64,000 nucleotides of DNA from Leishmania mexicana MHOM/GT/2001/U1103. Its lineage: Eukaryota > Euglenozoa > Kinetoplastea > Trypanosomatida > Trypanosomatidae. The number at the start of each line of letters is the position of its first letter. Position 1 is the stretch's first letter. The DNA is taken from contig NC_018319.1 in assembly GCF_000234665.1 (NCBI RefSeq), positions 473,393 to 537,392 of the forward strand, in the 5' to 3' direction. The notes beneath the pieces are model-generated. The model was not told the DNA's origin. It did no database searches and saw only the letters and a program-made list of their open reading frames with translations. The position numbers were made by a program, and so were the translations under genes. Positions 1-10,222 of this stretch are shown in pieces.

Positions 1-244
1 TGTCAAAGAAAGTGCCCTCCCCGCACCCCCACTTTGGTTTCTTGTAGAGCGTCGGACCCACACCCACACGCCCACACAAGCACGCATACATGCAGAGGCG
101 AGAGGAAGACGACGAGGCACGTAAGCGGCGGCCGCCCCAGCCGCTGGACATCTCTTTTCCCCCCTCGCCTGCCTTTCACGGAGAGACGCGCACACAACCG
201 GACGCGCACCGGCCCACCGCACGCACTCACTTCGAGTGCTTCCC
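1..244. other. 3' flank of the topoisomerase II gene
   Basis: This is the presumed start of the topoisomerase II 3'UTR, cut by the window edge. It has several CACA-rich patches and no supported open frame. I see no RNA gene in it. Confidence 0.6.
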
Positions 245-3200
245 TTACAGCAAAATGTGGGGCAGCAGACGACCGAGTTGCGCGCCGGCAAACTGCGCCA
301 CCCGCGTCGATAGGCTCACCTTGACGTTGCTCTTCCTGCTCACCGGCTTCTTGTTCTTCAATACTGCGCGTGAGCCGACCAGCCGCTTCCCCACACCGCG
401 CGCAGCGCTATCCGACGACCTAGTGCCGCCGACGGACTCCCCAGGGCGGCGCTTGCTCGGCGGCGGCTTCTCGTACTGGCAGGCGTGCACGCGGTACGCC
501 GTCGCGCCCTTTGCAGACGCCTCCAGCATCAGCAGAGGCTGCCGAAGCGCCGGCAGCTCTACCCCGCCCGTGATGCTAGACGAGCGTTGCTCCTTCTGAA
601 TCGAGTTGATGAGCACGCGCTCGTACTCCTGGAATGTCTTGTCGAACTTGTCGAGCTCCGTCAGCCACATCTTCACCGGCGTCGTCCTCTTCAGTTCCTC
701 GATCTGCGCTTGCGTCTTGGCTATGTCCGCCTGGAGTTTCTCGGTGCTCGTGCGGGTGAAGAAGGTGATAGGCTTCTTCAAGATGTAGTCGAAGCTCTCG
801 TCCACGCGCACGAGGCCGAGTTTCACGCATGTCTTGTGCAGCGTGTCGTCTGTTGCATTCAGGAAGTCGATCTGGCCCTGCCGGAAGTGCTCGACGAACT
901 TGCGCGTCGACTGCAGACGGGCGAGATCCATCTCCATGAGCCCGATCTTGCGGGTGCGGCGGCGCTTGTACAAGTCAAGGCGACGGTCGTAGTGCCACTG
1001 CAGCACCGGCGAGAGGTCTGAGTCGATCGGGCTAAGCGTGCCGGTGGGCGAGAAGACGGTGCCGTTGATGTAGATACGCTGCGCCAGTGCTAGGTCTGTT
1101 TCGCACTCCGCCCATGTCGTCAGCGAGCCTTCGCGCACGATGAGGTCGATGTCGATGTGGTTGGCGCCAGAGTAGTCGGCGATGCGTTGCACAACATCCG
1201 CGCTGGCGAGGGACGAGATGTGCAGGCGGAACGCTTCAATGCTCGTCATCCACGGAATTTCCGAAATATGGAAGCGACCATTTGGGTGCGCTGTGTACTT
1301 GCCCACCGCGATGAACTCGTTGTCGGGGCCGCGCCGCACCGTGCCCTGGAAGCCCACCGCCCACGGCACGAGGTTGCGCATCACCTGCTTGGCCGACTCG
1401 CCGTTGATCATGGCTCGCACCGCGGCCGAGACGTCGAGCGGGTGGAATGCTGGGATCGTCGTGGCGAAGCCGAAGCCGATGCCGACCGCACCGTTACACA
1501 GCAGCATCGGCAGGATGGGAACGTAGTGGTGCGGCTCCACGAACGTACCCTCTTCGTCCATGTAGTCCAGGAGTGGGTCATCCTCCTCGGGGAACAGCAG
1601 GCGGGCAAAGCGGCTGAGCTTCGTAAAAATGTAGCGCGGGGCAGCGTGGTCGCTGCCGAGCTGCTGTCGAGAGCCGAACTGACCCTCTGGCACGAGCAGG
1701 TTGATGTTGTTGCCCCCAGTGAAGTTCTGCGCCATCTTCACGATGGTCTCCTGCAGCGAGGCCTCGCCGTGGTGGAACGCCGACGCCTCTGAGATGTAGC
1801 CCGACAGCTGCGCCACCTTCGACGCCTCGGAGCTGTGGCGCCGCAGCATTGCCCACAAAATCTTGCGCTGCGACGGCTTCAGCCCGTCGACGCAATGCGG
1901 GATGGCGCGGGCGTTGCCGACGAGCGCGAAGTGCACCATCTCCTTGTGCACAAACTCCGGAATAGTCAGCATCTTCTTGCTTCGATCGATATCAATCTCG
2001 CCCTGGAAGGCGTTTGCCTTCGTCATCCACTCCTTGCGCCACTCCACCTCGGCCGCGTCGAAGACGCTATCGAGCAGCTGGTGGTCCCTCGCGTCGACAG
2101 TGAGCTGCATGATGTTCTTCTCCATGTCCGCAAAATACTCTTTGCCCTCCGCCGTGGTCGACGTGCCGAGACCTTTGTAGTACTTGGCCGTGTAGCGCGC
2201 ACTCGGGTGGGCCCGCTGCCAGCGGTGGAAGTCGCGGAAGCTGTGGAAGGCGATCACCTCCTTGGACTTGCCGTTCACCTTGATCTTCACAATGGGGGTT
2301 GAGAAGAGGGAGATGTAGCCCGGGTTGTTCTGCAGCAGCTTCGGCCACAGCGACTCGAAGGCGTTGATGACGAGGCCTTTAATGTGCGAACCATCCGCGT
2401 CTTGATCCGTCATGACGAGAAGCCGCTGATAGCGCAGCTCAGCCAGCGTTCGGTACTCCTTACCCAGCTCCAACCCTAGCGAGAGGAAGAGGTCTTGCAG
2501 CTCCTTGCACGTCTTGAGCCGCTTCAGATTCTTGTTCCGCACGTTCAGCAGCTTGCCACGCAGTGGGAAGACACCACAGTACTTCTTCTGCTCGCTGGAG
2601 AGCGAGTTGAGGGCGAGCGCCTTCGCAGAGTCACCCTCTGTAATGATGAGCGTGCGGATGTTCCTGCCGTCTGACCGCGACGAGGTGGCGTCGACGAGCT
2701 TCGTGATGGAGGATATGAGAGTCTTGCTGCTCAGCCGCCGGCCGGCGCCGATCTCCTTGTTCAGTTCATTCGTGAGCTGGTCGTCCATGCTGTTCACGTG
2801 CGCCTCCAGGAACGGCATCCTCTCAAGGTACTTCTCCAACGTGTTCTTCGGTACGCGCGGCATCGTTACTGTTGACACGAGCCGCGCCTTACTCTGCGAG
2901 TCGAACTTCGGCTGCGCCTGCACGAGGAAGACGAGCACCGTGAAGTGTCGCTGCACCCGGTTTGTGTCCACCACCTTGCCGTTCTTCTTGAAATTCTTGC
3001 TCAGCGAATCAAGGCAGGAGTCTAGGATGTCCATGGCGGCGTTGCAGTGCGTGCCGCCATTGTACGTGACGACGCCGTTCACGACGCTGACGATGCGCTT
3101 CGGGCTCTGCGTCAGCTGCGGCACATACGCGACGCTGCCGTTAGAGCTTGTGTACACAAACGGCTCAGGCGGCATCGACCCGTCCAGGCCGGACAGCGAG

Positions 3201-3955
3201 TAGAGCCGCGCGTAGTCGGTAAATGAGCGGAAGCCGAAGGGCACGTTGTTCAGCCGCACCTCGATCTTGGAGAACATCGCGGCGAGGTCCATGATGCGCT
3301 TGTGCAGCACCCGCTTCATGTCGAGCGAGATGGACGCGCTTGGGAAGCCAAAGTGCGCATAGTCTGGCATGAACTTCACGCGTGTCACGTTCTTCTCCTT
3401 CGGATCGACTCGATTCACGCGCGGCGCCGTCGCCATCCGCATGTGGTCCGTCCAGCTCATGTGGAACTCTCGGCCGTCAGTGCGGCAGACGACGGAGAAC
3501 TTCGTGGAGAGAATGTTCGTCAGCTTGGCGCCGTAGCCGTGCCGACCCGCTGTCGTCGACGTCGAGTCGTTGTTATAGTTGGAGCTGGTCAGCAGGTGGC
3601 CAAACACCATCTCCGGGATGTACATCTTGTGCTCCCTGCTACGCACAATGGGGAGGCCGGCGCCGTCGTTCTCGACCGTGATCTCGCCCGTGTCGGAGAT
3701 GTTGATGCTGATGTACGTCTGCCGCACCGATCCCTTACTGTTGGTGATGTTGTCCGCCGCGTTGAGCAATATTTCGTCCACGATCTTCAAGAGGCCTTGG
3801 TTCACCCGCATCGTTTCCCACACCATCTTGCCCTTCTCCGGATCGAAAATGTACATGGACGTGGGCTGGGTCTCGATGCTGCCCACGTACATCTCCGGCC
3901 GAAGGAGGACATGGTCGATCGGGGTGAGCTTCTTATACTTGGAAGCGTCCGTCAT
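245..3955 (-). CDS. TOP2: DNA topoisomerase II, mitochondrial (kinetoplast) type
   Basis: This is a type IIA topoisomerase of 1236 residues, which passes one duplex through another using ATP. In kinetoplastids this form decatenates and repairs the kinetoplast DNA network. Visible motifs in order are the GHKL ATPase signature ILLNAADN (62-69), the ATP lid GRHGYGAK (137-144), the TOPRIM residues EGDSA (440-444), DQDADGS (517-523), and the winged-helix active site APRYIFTKL with catalytic Tyr775. The length fits the short mitochondrial enzymes, about 1240 residues, rather than the roughly 1500-residue nuclear eukaryotic enzymes. The C-terminal tail after about residue 1150 is basic and Ser-rich. 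The ATG at 3955 lies 9 nt downstream of a good spliced-leader acceptor. Family assignment is certain; the mitochondrial form is inferred from length and kinetoplastid context. Confidence 0.96.
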   Translation of the reverse strand: MTDASKYKKLTPIDHVLLRPEMYVGSIETQPTSMYIFDPEKGKMVWETMRVNQGLLKIVDEILLNAADNITNSKGSVRQTYISINISDTGEITVENDGAGLPIVRSREHKMYIPEMVFGHLLTSSNYNNDSTSTTAGRHGYGAKLTNILSTKFSVVCRTDGREFHMSWTDHMRMATAPRVNRVDPKEKNVTRVKFMPDYAHFGFPSASISLDMKRVLHKRIMDLAAMFSKIEVRLNNVPFGFRSFTDYARLYSLSGLDGSMPPEPFVYTSSNGSVAYVPQLTQSPKRIVSVVNGVVTYNGGTHCNAAMDILDSCLDSLSKNFKKNGKVVDTNRVQRHFTVLVFLVQAQPKFDSQSKARLVSTVTMPRVPKNTLEKYLERMPFLEAHVNSMDDQLTNELNKEIGAGRRLSSKTLISSITKLVDATSSRSDGRNIRTLIITEGDSAKALALNSLSSEQKKYCGVFPLRGKLLNVRNKNLKRLKTCKELQDLFLSLGLELGKEYRTLAELRYQRLLVMTDQDADGSHIKGLVINAFESLWPKLLQNNPGYISLFSTPIVKIKVNGKSKEVIAFHSFRDFHRWQRAHPSARYTAKYYKGLGTSTTAEGKEYFADMEKNIMQLTVDARDHQLLDSVFDAAEVEWRKEWMTKANAFQGEIDIDRSKKMLTIPEFVHKEMVHFALVGNARAIPHCVDGLKPSQRKILWAMLRRHSSEASKVAQLSGYISEASAFHHGEASLQETIVKMAQNFTGGNNINLLVPEGQFGSRQQLGSDHAAPRYIFTKLSRFARLLFPEEDDPLLDYMDEEGTFVEPHHYVPILPMLLCNGAVGIGFGFATTIPAFHPLDVSAAVRAMINGESAKQVMRNLVPWAVGFQGTVRRGPDNEFIAVGKYTAHPNGRFHISEIPWMTSIEAFRLHISSLASADVVQRIADYSGANHIDIDLIVREGSLTTWAECETDLALAQRIYINGTVFSPTGTLSPIDSDLSPVLQWHYDRRLDLYKRRRTRKIGLMEMDLARLQSTRKFVEHFRQGQIDFLNATDDTLHKTCVKLGLVRVDESFDYILKKPITFFTRTSTEKLQADIAKTQAQIEELKRTTPVKMWLTELDKFDKTFQEYERVLINSIQKEQRSSSITGGVELPALRQPLLMLEASAKGATAYRVHACQYEKPPPSKRRPGESVGGTRSSDSAARGVGKRLVGSRAVLKNKKPVSRKSNVKVSLSTRVAQFAGAQLGRLLPHILL

Positions 3956-3963
3956 CCTCTACC

Positions 3964-4002
3964 GCTTATATATATGAGTGTTGGGGAAAGGGAGGGGGAC
4001 GA
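3964..4002 (-). promoter_or_regulatory. Probable spliced-leader acceptor for TOP2
   Basis: On the minus strand a C/T-rich tract (about 4002-3980) is followed by the first AG at 3966-3965. This would leave a 9-nt gene-encoded 5'UTR before the ATG at 3955. The pattern of tract plus first AG is the established trans-splicing signal in trypanosomatids; use of this exact site is inferred. Confidence 0.65.
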
Positions 4003-5654
4003 GCCCGTGCACAGTCTTGTCACACACTCTTTCTGCCGCTGTGCCTGGCTTTCTGAGCTCCGGTGGGTGTGGGCGGTTCTGTCCAAGCCCAGTGTCTGCC
4101 TCTGGGAGCAGGAGACGCACCGTCACCGACGCAACACACCCCACACAGATAGAGGACGTGCCGATAAAGGGTTGCGCCGCTAAAGCGTCTATGATGATGC
4201 GGGTAACCAACAAACGCCGGCCTCTCCCTCCCTTTTCTCTCCGTTCAACGGTTTCGGCCAGCCTCCTTGGCGCGCCGCTCTCTCGCCGTGTCCGTCTGCG
4301 AGTACGTCACAGGCTGCTCGGCCAATGCGGTGGCGTGCTCAACGCGCACACGAGCAGACCTGTTTGACAGACTCTCGAAACGCACGTGCCGCAGTTTTTT
4401 GTTGTTGAGGGGGGCCAGGGAAGTGACTGGAGGCTGCGCTGAGCAGCGTCTATGCAGCGCCTGTATGCTCTGAATAACGTCTATGTGTGTGTATGTGTGT
4501 GTAGATGTGGGTGGCAGCAGGAAAGGGACCGGGGGAGGACCGCCTTCGCGTTGATGCCGACTCGCTGCCGTGTAACGCTTTTACCTTGTCCGCGTTGTCT
4601 ATGCGTGGCTGGCGAGTGCGTGCGTAGAGGGGATAATGGCGGGGGTGGTGGGGTGGGGTGGGTGCAAGACGGAGAGAGAGGAAGTGCAGGGAGGGGAAGG
4701 TGTTTTCCATGTAACACGCGTGCGCATGGTTAGCGCGCGCGCAGGGGCGGGAGAGAGGGGGGAGCGTGGCGGGGGCGGTACCTTCAGGAGAAGGTGTCGT
4801 TGCATGCTTTCTTAGTCGCCCTGTCAGCGGGTGCGCCCACGGTGGGGTGGGGTGGGGGGACGGGAAGGGAGGCGAGCGTCGCGCACCACTATGAGCTCTC
4901 TCGCATCCAGGGGACGTCCTCCGCTCTGCCCTTCACATGTGCTACACACACGAGCTGTTTTCGTGCTTGCATCTTTTTCGTTTTCCTTCAGGATCCTAAC
5001 AGCGGCGCTGCGCACCTGCGGGGACGATGCGGGGCGTGGGCGGGGTGTGTATGGGGCAGCGGTGGTGGTGAGGGAGGCCAAAGGAGAGACGGCGCATACA
5101 AACACGGGAGCCGTGCGTGAAGCGCACGAGAATGAGAACATCAACGCGAGCACAACGAGGAGTCAGGAGAGTAAGAGCGCCAACTCATCATTGGCAGCCG
5201 GTCAAGCGAGGAGGGGGAAGGGGGAGGGGGGAGGAGGAGCAGCAGCAACGTGAAGTCGTTCGGTGCAACGGACACCAGCTTCACCGCCTAATCGTGTGTG
5301 TGTGTGTGTCGGAGGAGTGGAGGCAACACACAGACACACACACACACACCTACAGAGAGAGAGAGCGGCTGCAGCGACGGCAAGATCGACGACGACGACA
5401 TCACCCACACACACACACATGCACAAATACATACACGCCCGAGCAAAGGTGGATAACCCGCTTGAGCGCCCCCTCGTCCTCAGCCCCGTTTTCTCCACAC
5501 AGGGAACACGGTTGCGCTTTCACAGAAGCAGTCGACACGGCTGATGCCCAACACGAACAACACCTCATCCAAGGCAGGAGAGGGGGGAGGGGGTGGGGTA
5601 GCACAGAAAAGACGGAGAGCGGAGTCGCACAGCCACAGCCACACACAGGCACAG

Positions 5655-5681
5655 ACACACACACACACACACACACACACA
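5655..5681. repeat. AC/GT microsatellite, 27 nt
   Basis: An AC dinucleotide run in the presumed 3'UTR of the USP7-like gene. Confidence 0.95.
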
Positions 5682-5905
5682 GCCCCAGACGCACCACGGC
5701 AGCACCGATAAAGAAAACGCGGAGGAGTGGCTGTAAAGGTATCGTACAAGTAAAGCAAAGACAAAGGACACAAGAGGACACCGACGCACACCAAGACAGG
5801 GTGGGAGGGGGGGGGAGAGCACAGGAACACCACCCGTCGCCTACGTCGGTGAACAGGATGCCGTGGGGGTGGGGGCGGGCGGGAGTGAGAGGAGGGGGTG
5901 GGGCA

Positions 5906-8900
5906 CTACTTATTAGAGATCTTCAGCTGCGGACTGTGCTGGGCAACGTAGCGAGAACCTGGCTTCTCGCGCGGCTTGGCGTGGTTCAGCATTAGGCTGG
6001 CGACGTACTGGGACGTGTTCTTGGTGTGTACCCAGAACAGGTGCACGTGCTCCTCCCAGTTCTCGAAGTGGTATACTTGCCCCGCCACCATCATCACCCC
6101 AAAACCCTCGGCGTTGTTCAGCGCGTCCTTGGGTAGATAGGTGGTCTGCAGCATTATGTCGAGTGCCTCGTGCACCGTCGTGGTGCGGTCGATTGTGATG
6201 AGAAACGGCTGCCCGAAAGCGCTGCGCTGCTGCTGCTGGCCCAGTGACGTGCTGCGGTCGTGCGTCGAGTAGTTCATGTGGCAGCACGCGATCCGCTGCT
6301 CCGTGCCCTGGAGCGGCGCCGCCGCCTGAATATCCACCTCGAACTTGCGCAGTGCCGACGCCTCCAGCGCGGACTCCTCGGCGCCGGTCTTGGACATGGC
6401 CACCTCGTGCATCGCCGCGATGACGTGCCTGGCTGAGTCTACAAAGCTCAGCGTGAAGTGCGGTGACTGGAGGGTGTCCTGCATGGTGCCCCACACGTCC
6501 GCCTCGCGCTGCCACGCCGGCACGGACTCGCAAATGCGACGCACGAGGCCCTGGCGGGTGATGCTGGCGAGATTGACGCTGTAGGCCTCGCGGTGCAGTG
6601 CGTGGCCCGCGTGGTCCCGCAGCGTGGCGGTGACGACGCCAACGCTCTGGTGCTGCTCGCGGGCTTCAGCCAGTCGCTCGTAGTACAGCACCGAGGTCTT
6701 GTTGTACGAGTCCAGGTAGAGGAGGTCGGCCACGGTGAGTCGGCTGCTGTACGGCGTCGGCGACACCTCCGGCGCCGGCTCACCAGTGCTGCAGCACTGG
6801 TACAGCTGCAGACGATTCGGGTCAAAGGCGATGGTGCGACCGATGGCGGTGCACACGGCCTCGTAGTTCCAGCTAAAGAGCATGCGACACGAGTGCTCCG
6901 TCGGCAGCGTTGCCACGGAAATCTCGTGTAGCGTGGAGAGTTGCACCGCCTCGTACGGGTTCAGGGTGGCGGCGATGCGAATCGGGTCGGCCTCCACCGC
7001 TGCGTTCGCCACAGCGGTGGCGCTGCTGCGAGTGGTGCCCATGGTCAGCGCCGGCGTCGGACTCACACTGCTCGTGGCGCCGCACGTCGTGGACGTGTTT
7101 GCTGTGACGGCGCCATCGCCAGTGCTACCGGTGCTCGGCGTCGTCGGCTTCTTTGCATCCGACGTCACGGACTCGGAGCTGTTGATCAGCGCGGTCGAGT
7201 CTCCCTGCGGCGGCGCGCCAGTGGTGGAGGCGTCGGTGGCCCCCTCGGACTCCCCGCCAGGCGCCGCCGAGTGCAGAGGCGGGGCTGTCGGCCCGGCATC
7301 CGTGGCACCGCCTGTCGACGTTCGCTCCTTTTTGGCTACGCCGGACGACGCTGTCGCCGCCGCCACGGCGCCGCGCTGCCGCTCCAGCGTTGACTGCCGG
7401 TACGCGTCGTCGTTTGCTCGGTGGCTGCGCTCCACCTCGATGATGTGCACGTCGAGGCTGTTGCGCGTGTCGCGGTAGTAGTTGAGGATAGATAGGTAGC
7501 GACACGAGGCGGGGATCGCTCGCAGCTGCGCCACCACTACGCAGCCGGACTTGAAGTCCCCCAAGTCAAGGTGCTCGTTAAGTTCGACTGGGGTGTGGTC
7601 GCCGCGCTCGAGGAAGAAGCGGAACATCGACGGCGGTGGCGGCTGCGACCTTGCTACTGGGGCGCCGGATGAGGATGGTGCCGCGTCATCCAACAGGCCG
7701 AGGAAGTCGCGGTACACGGCCCCGCAACAGTACGTCTTGGCTGCCTTGTCGATGAGACGACTGCCAACGTACTGGATAGTGTTGACGGAGTAGTCGTAGT
7801 ACTTGAAGAAGATGAGGGCGCGGTCGTAGCCAACGAGGGGCAGCACCGGTAGAGCGGCGGTCGATGCCGCAGGGGCCGGGTGCAGGAGGGGGTGCCCGAA
7901 CGGGAGCTCGAGGTGCACGTTGCGCACGGCCACCGTCCGCTTATTGGGCATGTAGCACGTCAGCATCACCGACACCGTCCGCCGCGACTCGCTCAGCAAC
8001 AGGGTGACAGTGTTGCAGCTGTCGGTGACGGCAGCCATCGCCACGGGAAGCGTCTCCGTGTCGGTCGTGACGACGTACTCGACTGTGGCCGCGTATTCGG
8101 AGTGGTCGAGGGTGATGTGCAGCGCCTTCGCCTCCGTTGGGCTCGACAACTCCACCGTGTAGCAGCGGCCGGTGTCGTCCTGCTGGATGCTGCGGATCAG
8201 GCCCCATTCCTTCGTCACGCCGTGCAGCCCTGGCAAGGGCACCTTCGCCTGGTCGACGTAGAGGCACATCGTCAGCGCAGTGTTGTTCTCCTCTGCGGTG
8301 AGGAAATCCCTCAGACACTCCTGCGGCTGCTGCGGAGCGAGTTCGTTGTGCTCCGCGTTTTCCGCGTACGTCGGAAGAGCGATGGACGGCCGCAGCGCCG
8401 ATCCATCGCTGCACCGCCACAGGCGACAGTTGGAAGCCGTCACGCCCCGACGCGCCATCTCCGGCTGCGCGGCCAGCGCCTCGTACACCGCCGCCAGCGT
8501 GTCCGACTTACGAACTGTTATGACGCAGTCGACGAGCCGGCGCCACTGCTGGGTATCGCGGGAGAAAAGTTCGGTGCTGCACACGGAGTCGCAGTACTTG
8601 CTGAGGGCGGCATCAGTGATGCAGTACATCGTGACGGACAACCGGGCCTCCTCGGCCTCGCGCAGCTGTCGTTCTTCTTCCTGGATGGCACGCCGCATCG
8701 CCTCCTTGACCCAGTCGGATACGATGTCGGTCGGCGACGGCGCGAGAATCGCCGCCGCATCGGCGCGGCGCACGTAGGAGAGGATGTAAGCGTTCGCCCC
8801 TCCCATGAGCGACGTGTCGTGGCGGAAGCTGTCGGCCGAGCCGGTGCCGCGGCCGTAGTTGGCGCGCACCGCGACGTCCTCCGGCACCTGACGCACGTTC

Positions 8901-10156
8901 TCGTCGTCGTACTCGAGCCAACGGCAGAAGCGCTGCCCCACCGGGTCCCACTCCCGGATGTAGCAGTAGTAGTGGCCACTGCGTGCCGTGCCACGGTGTA
9001 CGATCACCCCTTGCAGGTCGTAGATGGCGAGCGAGTCGCTGCTGAAGGGGACAACCGCGGAGCCCAACCGACTCCCACCACCCACACCGCCGCCACCGTC
9101 ATCGCTGGCTGCGGCAGCGTCCGGCTTCTCCAGGGAACGCAGGTCGAGGACGACGGGGAACTCCAGCGGCGTATTCACCTTTCGCATCTCCAGTGTTGGG
9201 GAAGTCAAGTCCATGGCGAAGCGCTTCAGATGAAACCAGGTCACGGCAGGGAAGCGAGTGTAGCTGTAGCCCTTCTCGGCATCCATGTACACCACCGGCA
9301 TCCCCTCCCGCTCCACACGGTACTTGTTCTCGCCGACCAGCTTATCGCGCGCGGTGAGTGAGGTCAGACTGCCTAGCAGTGTGCTGTGCTGGCCAAGAGG
9401 GATGTGCACGTCATAGTAGGTGTCGGCGCGGCGAGAGACGTACGACTTGTCTAGCGTCTCCACGAACTGCTCGCCACGCCCCTCGAACAGTTGGTTGATG
9501 GCGCCCTCCGTCACGGTGCCTTTCATCCGCTCCTCCAAGTTGTCGCGCAGCAGCGTCGCCATCTCCTGGATGTCGTGCTGCACGTACAGCTCCTTGCGGC
9601 CCCAGCCAAAGGCGTTGGTCAGCACGGTGGTGCGCGCCGGCGTGGTGCGCTCTTGCATCTGGAAGAAGGTCTCCTGCAGTGCCTTGTACACTGACGGCTC
9701 ATCGTCATCTTCGACAGGGATGCGGTAGACCGCAGTGCGGAAGTAGCTGATGTGGAAAAGCAGCTGCAGCAGAGAGTTCAGGTAGCAGGTGCAGCCCTCG
9801 TTGATGAGCCCCACTGCTGTCGGCACTATTTCGGCCTCTTCGTCGTCGTCCGCGTCCGCAGGGGATGGACCAGCGGCGACATCGGCAGCGCTCCCAGCCT
9901 TGCCCACGCGGCTGCGGAGCGCACGACGACTCACAGGAGCGTCGCCCTCGTCGTCCGCAAAGGTGGTGTCGCTACTACTGCTGGAGGTAACGGCCAGGCG
10001 GTCGCTGCGTTGCGCGTGGACGTCCTCGCCGTGGCCGTTGCTGCTGAGCTGTGAGCACAGCGACGACCCTCGGCAGGTGTCCATCGACCGATTCCCCTCC
10101 GCGCCGTTCGAAGACCGGTCTTCCGCGTACGTATCACCCACATTGGTGGACTCCAT
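5906..10156 (-). CDS. USP7-like ubiquitin carboxyl-terminal hydrolase
   Basis: This is a 1416-residue cysteine deubiquitinase of the C19 (USP) family. The Cys box GLINEGCTCYLNSLLQ places oxyanion Asn119 and catalytic Cys124. The His box SGHYYCYI gives His395, and WLEYDD gives the acidic residue at 417 or 418. The catalytic region resembles human USP7 closely, including FGW...QHDIQEM (about 183-199) and the following ERMKGT segment. The N-terminal 110 residues are Ser/Asp-rich and show no TRAF/MATH domain. The long C-terminal half is compatible with the USP7 ubiquitin-like repeats, interrupted by a Ser/Thr/Ala/Gly-rich linker at roughly 920-1080. A likely role is removing ubiquitin from nuclear or cytosolic substrates. 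An acceptor AG lies 8 nt before the ATG. Confidence 0.9.
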   Translation of the reverse strand: MESTNVGDTYAEDRSSNGAEGNRSMDTCRGSSLCSQLSSNGHGEDVHAQRSDRLAVTSSSSSDTTFADDEGDAPVSRRALRSRVGKAGSAADVAAGPSPADADDDEEAEIVPTAVGLINEGCTCYLNSLLQLLFHISYFRTAVYRIPVEDDDEPSVYKALQETFFQMQERTTPARTTVLTNAFGWGRKELYVQHDIQEMATLLRDNLEERMKGTVTEGAINQLFEGRGEQFVETLDKSYVSRRADTYYDVHIPLGQHSTLLGSLTSLTARDKLVGENKYRVEREGMPVVYMDAEKGYSYTRFPAVTWFHLKRFAMDLTSPTLEMRKVNTPLEFPVVLDLRSLEKPDAAAASDDGGGGVGGGSRLGSAVVPFSSDSLAIYDLQGVIVHRGTARSGHYYCYIREWDPVGQRFCRWLEYDDENVRQVPEDVAVRANYGRGTGSADSFRHDTSLMGGANAYILSYVRRADAAAILAPSPTDIVSDWVKEAMRRAIQEEERQLREAEEARLSVTMYCITDAALSKYCDSVCSTELFSRDTQQWRRLVDCVITVRKSDTLAAVYEALAAQPEMARRGVTASNCRLWRCSDGSALRPSIALPTYAENAEHNELAPQQPQECLRDFLTAEENNTALTMCLYVDQAKVPLPGLHGVTKEWGLIRSIQQDDTGRCYTVELSSPTEAKALHITLDHSEYAATVEYVVTTDTETLPVAMAAVTDSCNTVTLLLSESRRTVSVMLTCYMPNKRTVAVRNVHLELPFGHPLLHPAPAASTAALPVLPLVGYDRALIFFKYYDYSVNTIQYVGSRLIDKAAKTYCCGAVYRDFLGLLDDAAPSSSGAPVARSQPPPPSMFRFFLERGDHTPVELNEHLDLGDFKSGCVVVAQLRAIPASCRYLSILNYYRDTRNSLDVHIIEVERSHRANDDAYRQSTLERQRGAVAAATASSGVAKKERTSTGGATDAGPTAPPLHSAAPGGESEGATDASTTGAPPQGDSTALINSSESVTSDAKKPTTPSTGSTGDGAVTANTSTTCGATSSVSPTPALTMGTTRSSATAVANAAVEADPIRIAATLNPYEAVQLSTLHEISVATLPTEHSCRMLFSWNYEAVCTAIGRTIAFDPNRLQLYQCCSTGEPAPEVSPTPYSSRLTVADLLYLDSYNKTSVLYYERLAEAREQHQSVGVVTATLRDHAGHALHREAYSVNLASITRQGLVRRICESVPAWQREADVWGTMQDTLQSPHFTLSFVDSARHVIAAMHEVAMSKTGAEESALEASALRKFEVDIQAAAPLQGTEQRIACCHMNYSTHDRSTSLGQQQQRSAFGQPFLITIDRTTTVHEALDIMLQTTYLPKDALNNAEGFGVMMVAGQVYHFENWEEHVHLFWVHTKNTSQYVASLMLNHAKPREKPGSRYVAQHSPQLKISNK

Positions 10157-10164
10157 CGCGGTGG

Positions 10165-10222
10165 CTAATCAATGACGAAGGGACGGCGAAAAGGGGGTCA
10201 GCTCGGTATGGCGGAGGGGGAG
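10165..10222 (-). promoter_or_regulatory. Probable spliced-leader acceptor for the USP7-like gene
   Basis: On the minus strand, C/T-rich sequence at about 10222-10177 is followed by the first AG at 10166-10165, leaving an 8-nt 5'UTR before the ATG at 10156. The site is inferred from the usual trypanosomatid acceptor pattern. Confidence 0.6.

Larger units (their letters stand above)
3956..5905. other. Intergenic: 3'UTR of USP7-like gene and 5' flank of TOP2
   Basis: This 1.95-kb gap has no supported gene. It holds several microsatellites: GT at 4485-4504 and 5294-5309, AC at 5326-5349, CA patches near 5401-5420, and a 27-nt AC run at 5655-5681. G-rich stretches near 4630-4690, 4740-4780 and 4840-4870 become C-rich tracts in the transcript. 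Open frames here are low-complexity Thr/His or Val/Cys translations of the repeats. Confidence 0.6.

Noticed and set aside
7880..9361. 493-codon open frame on the plus strand
   Set aside because: It lies entirely antisense to the USP7-like gene, is Arg/His/Val-rich as expected from mirror-frame GC-rich codons, and has no recognisable domain.
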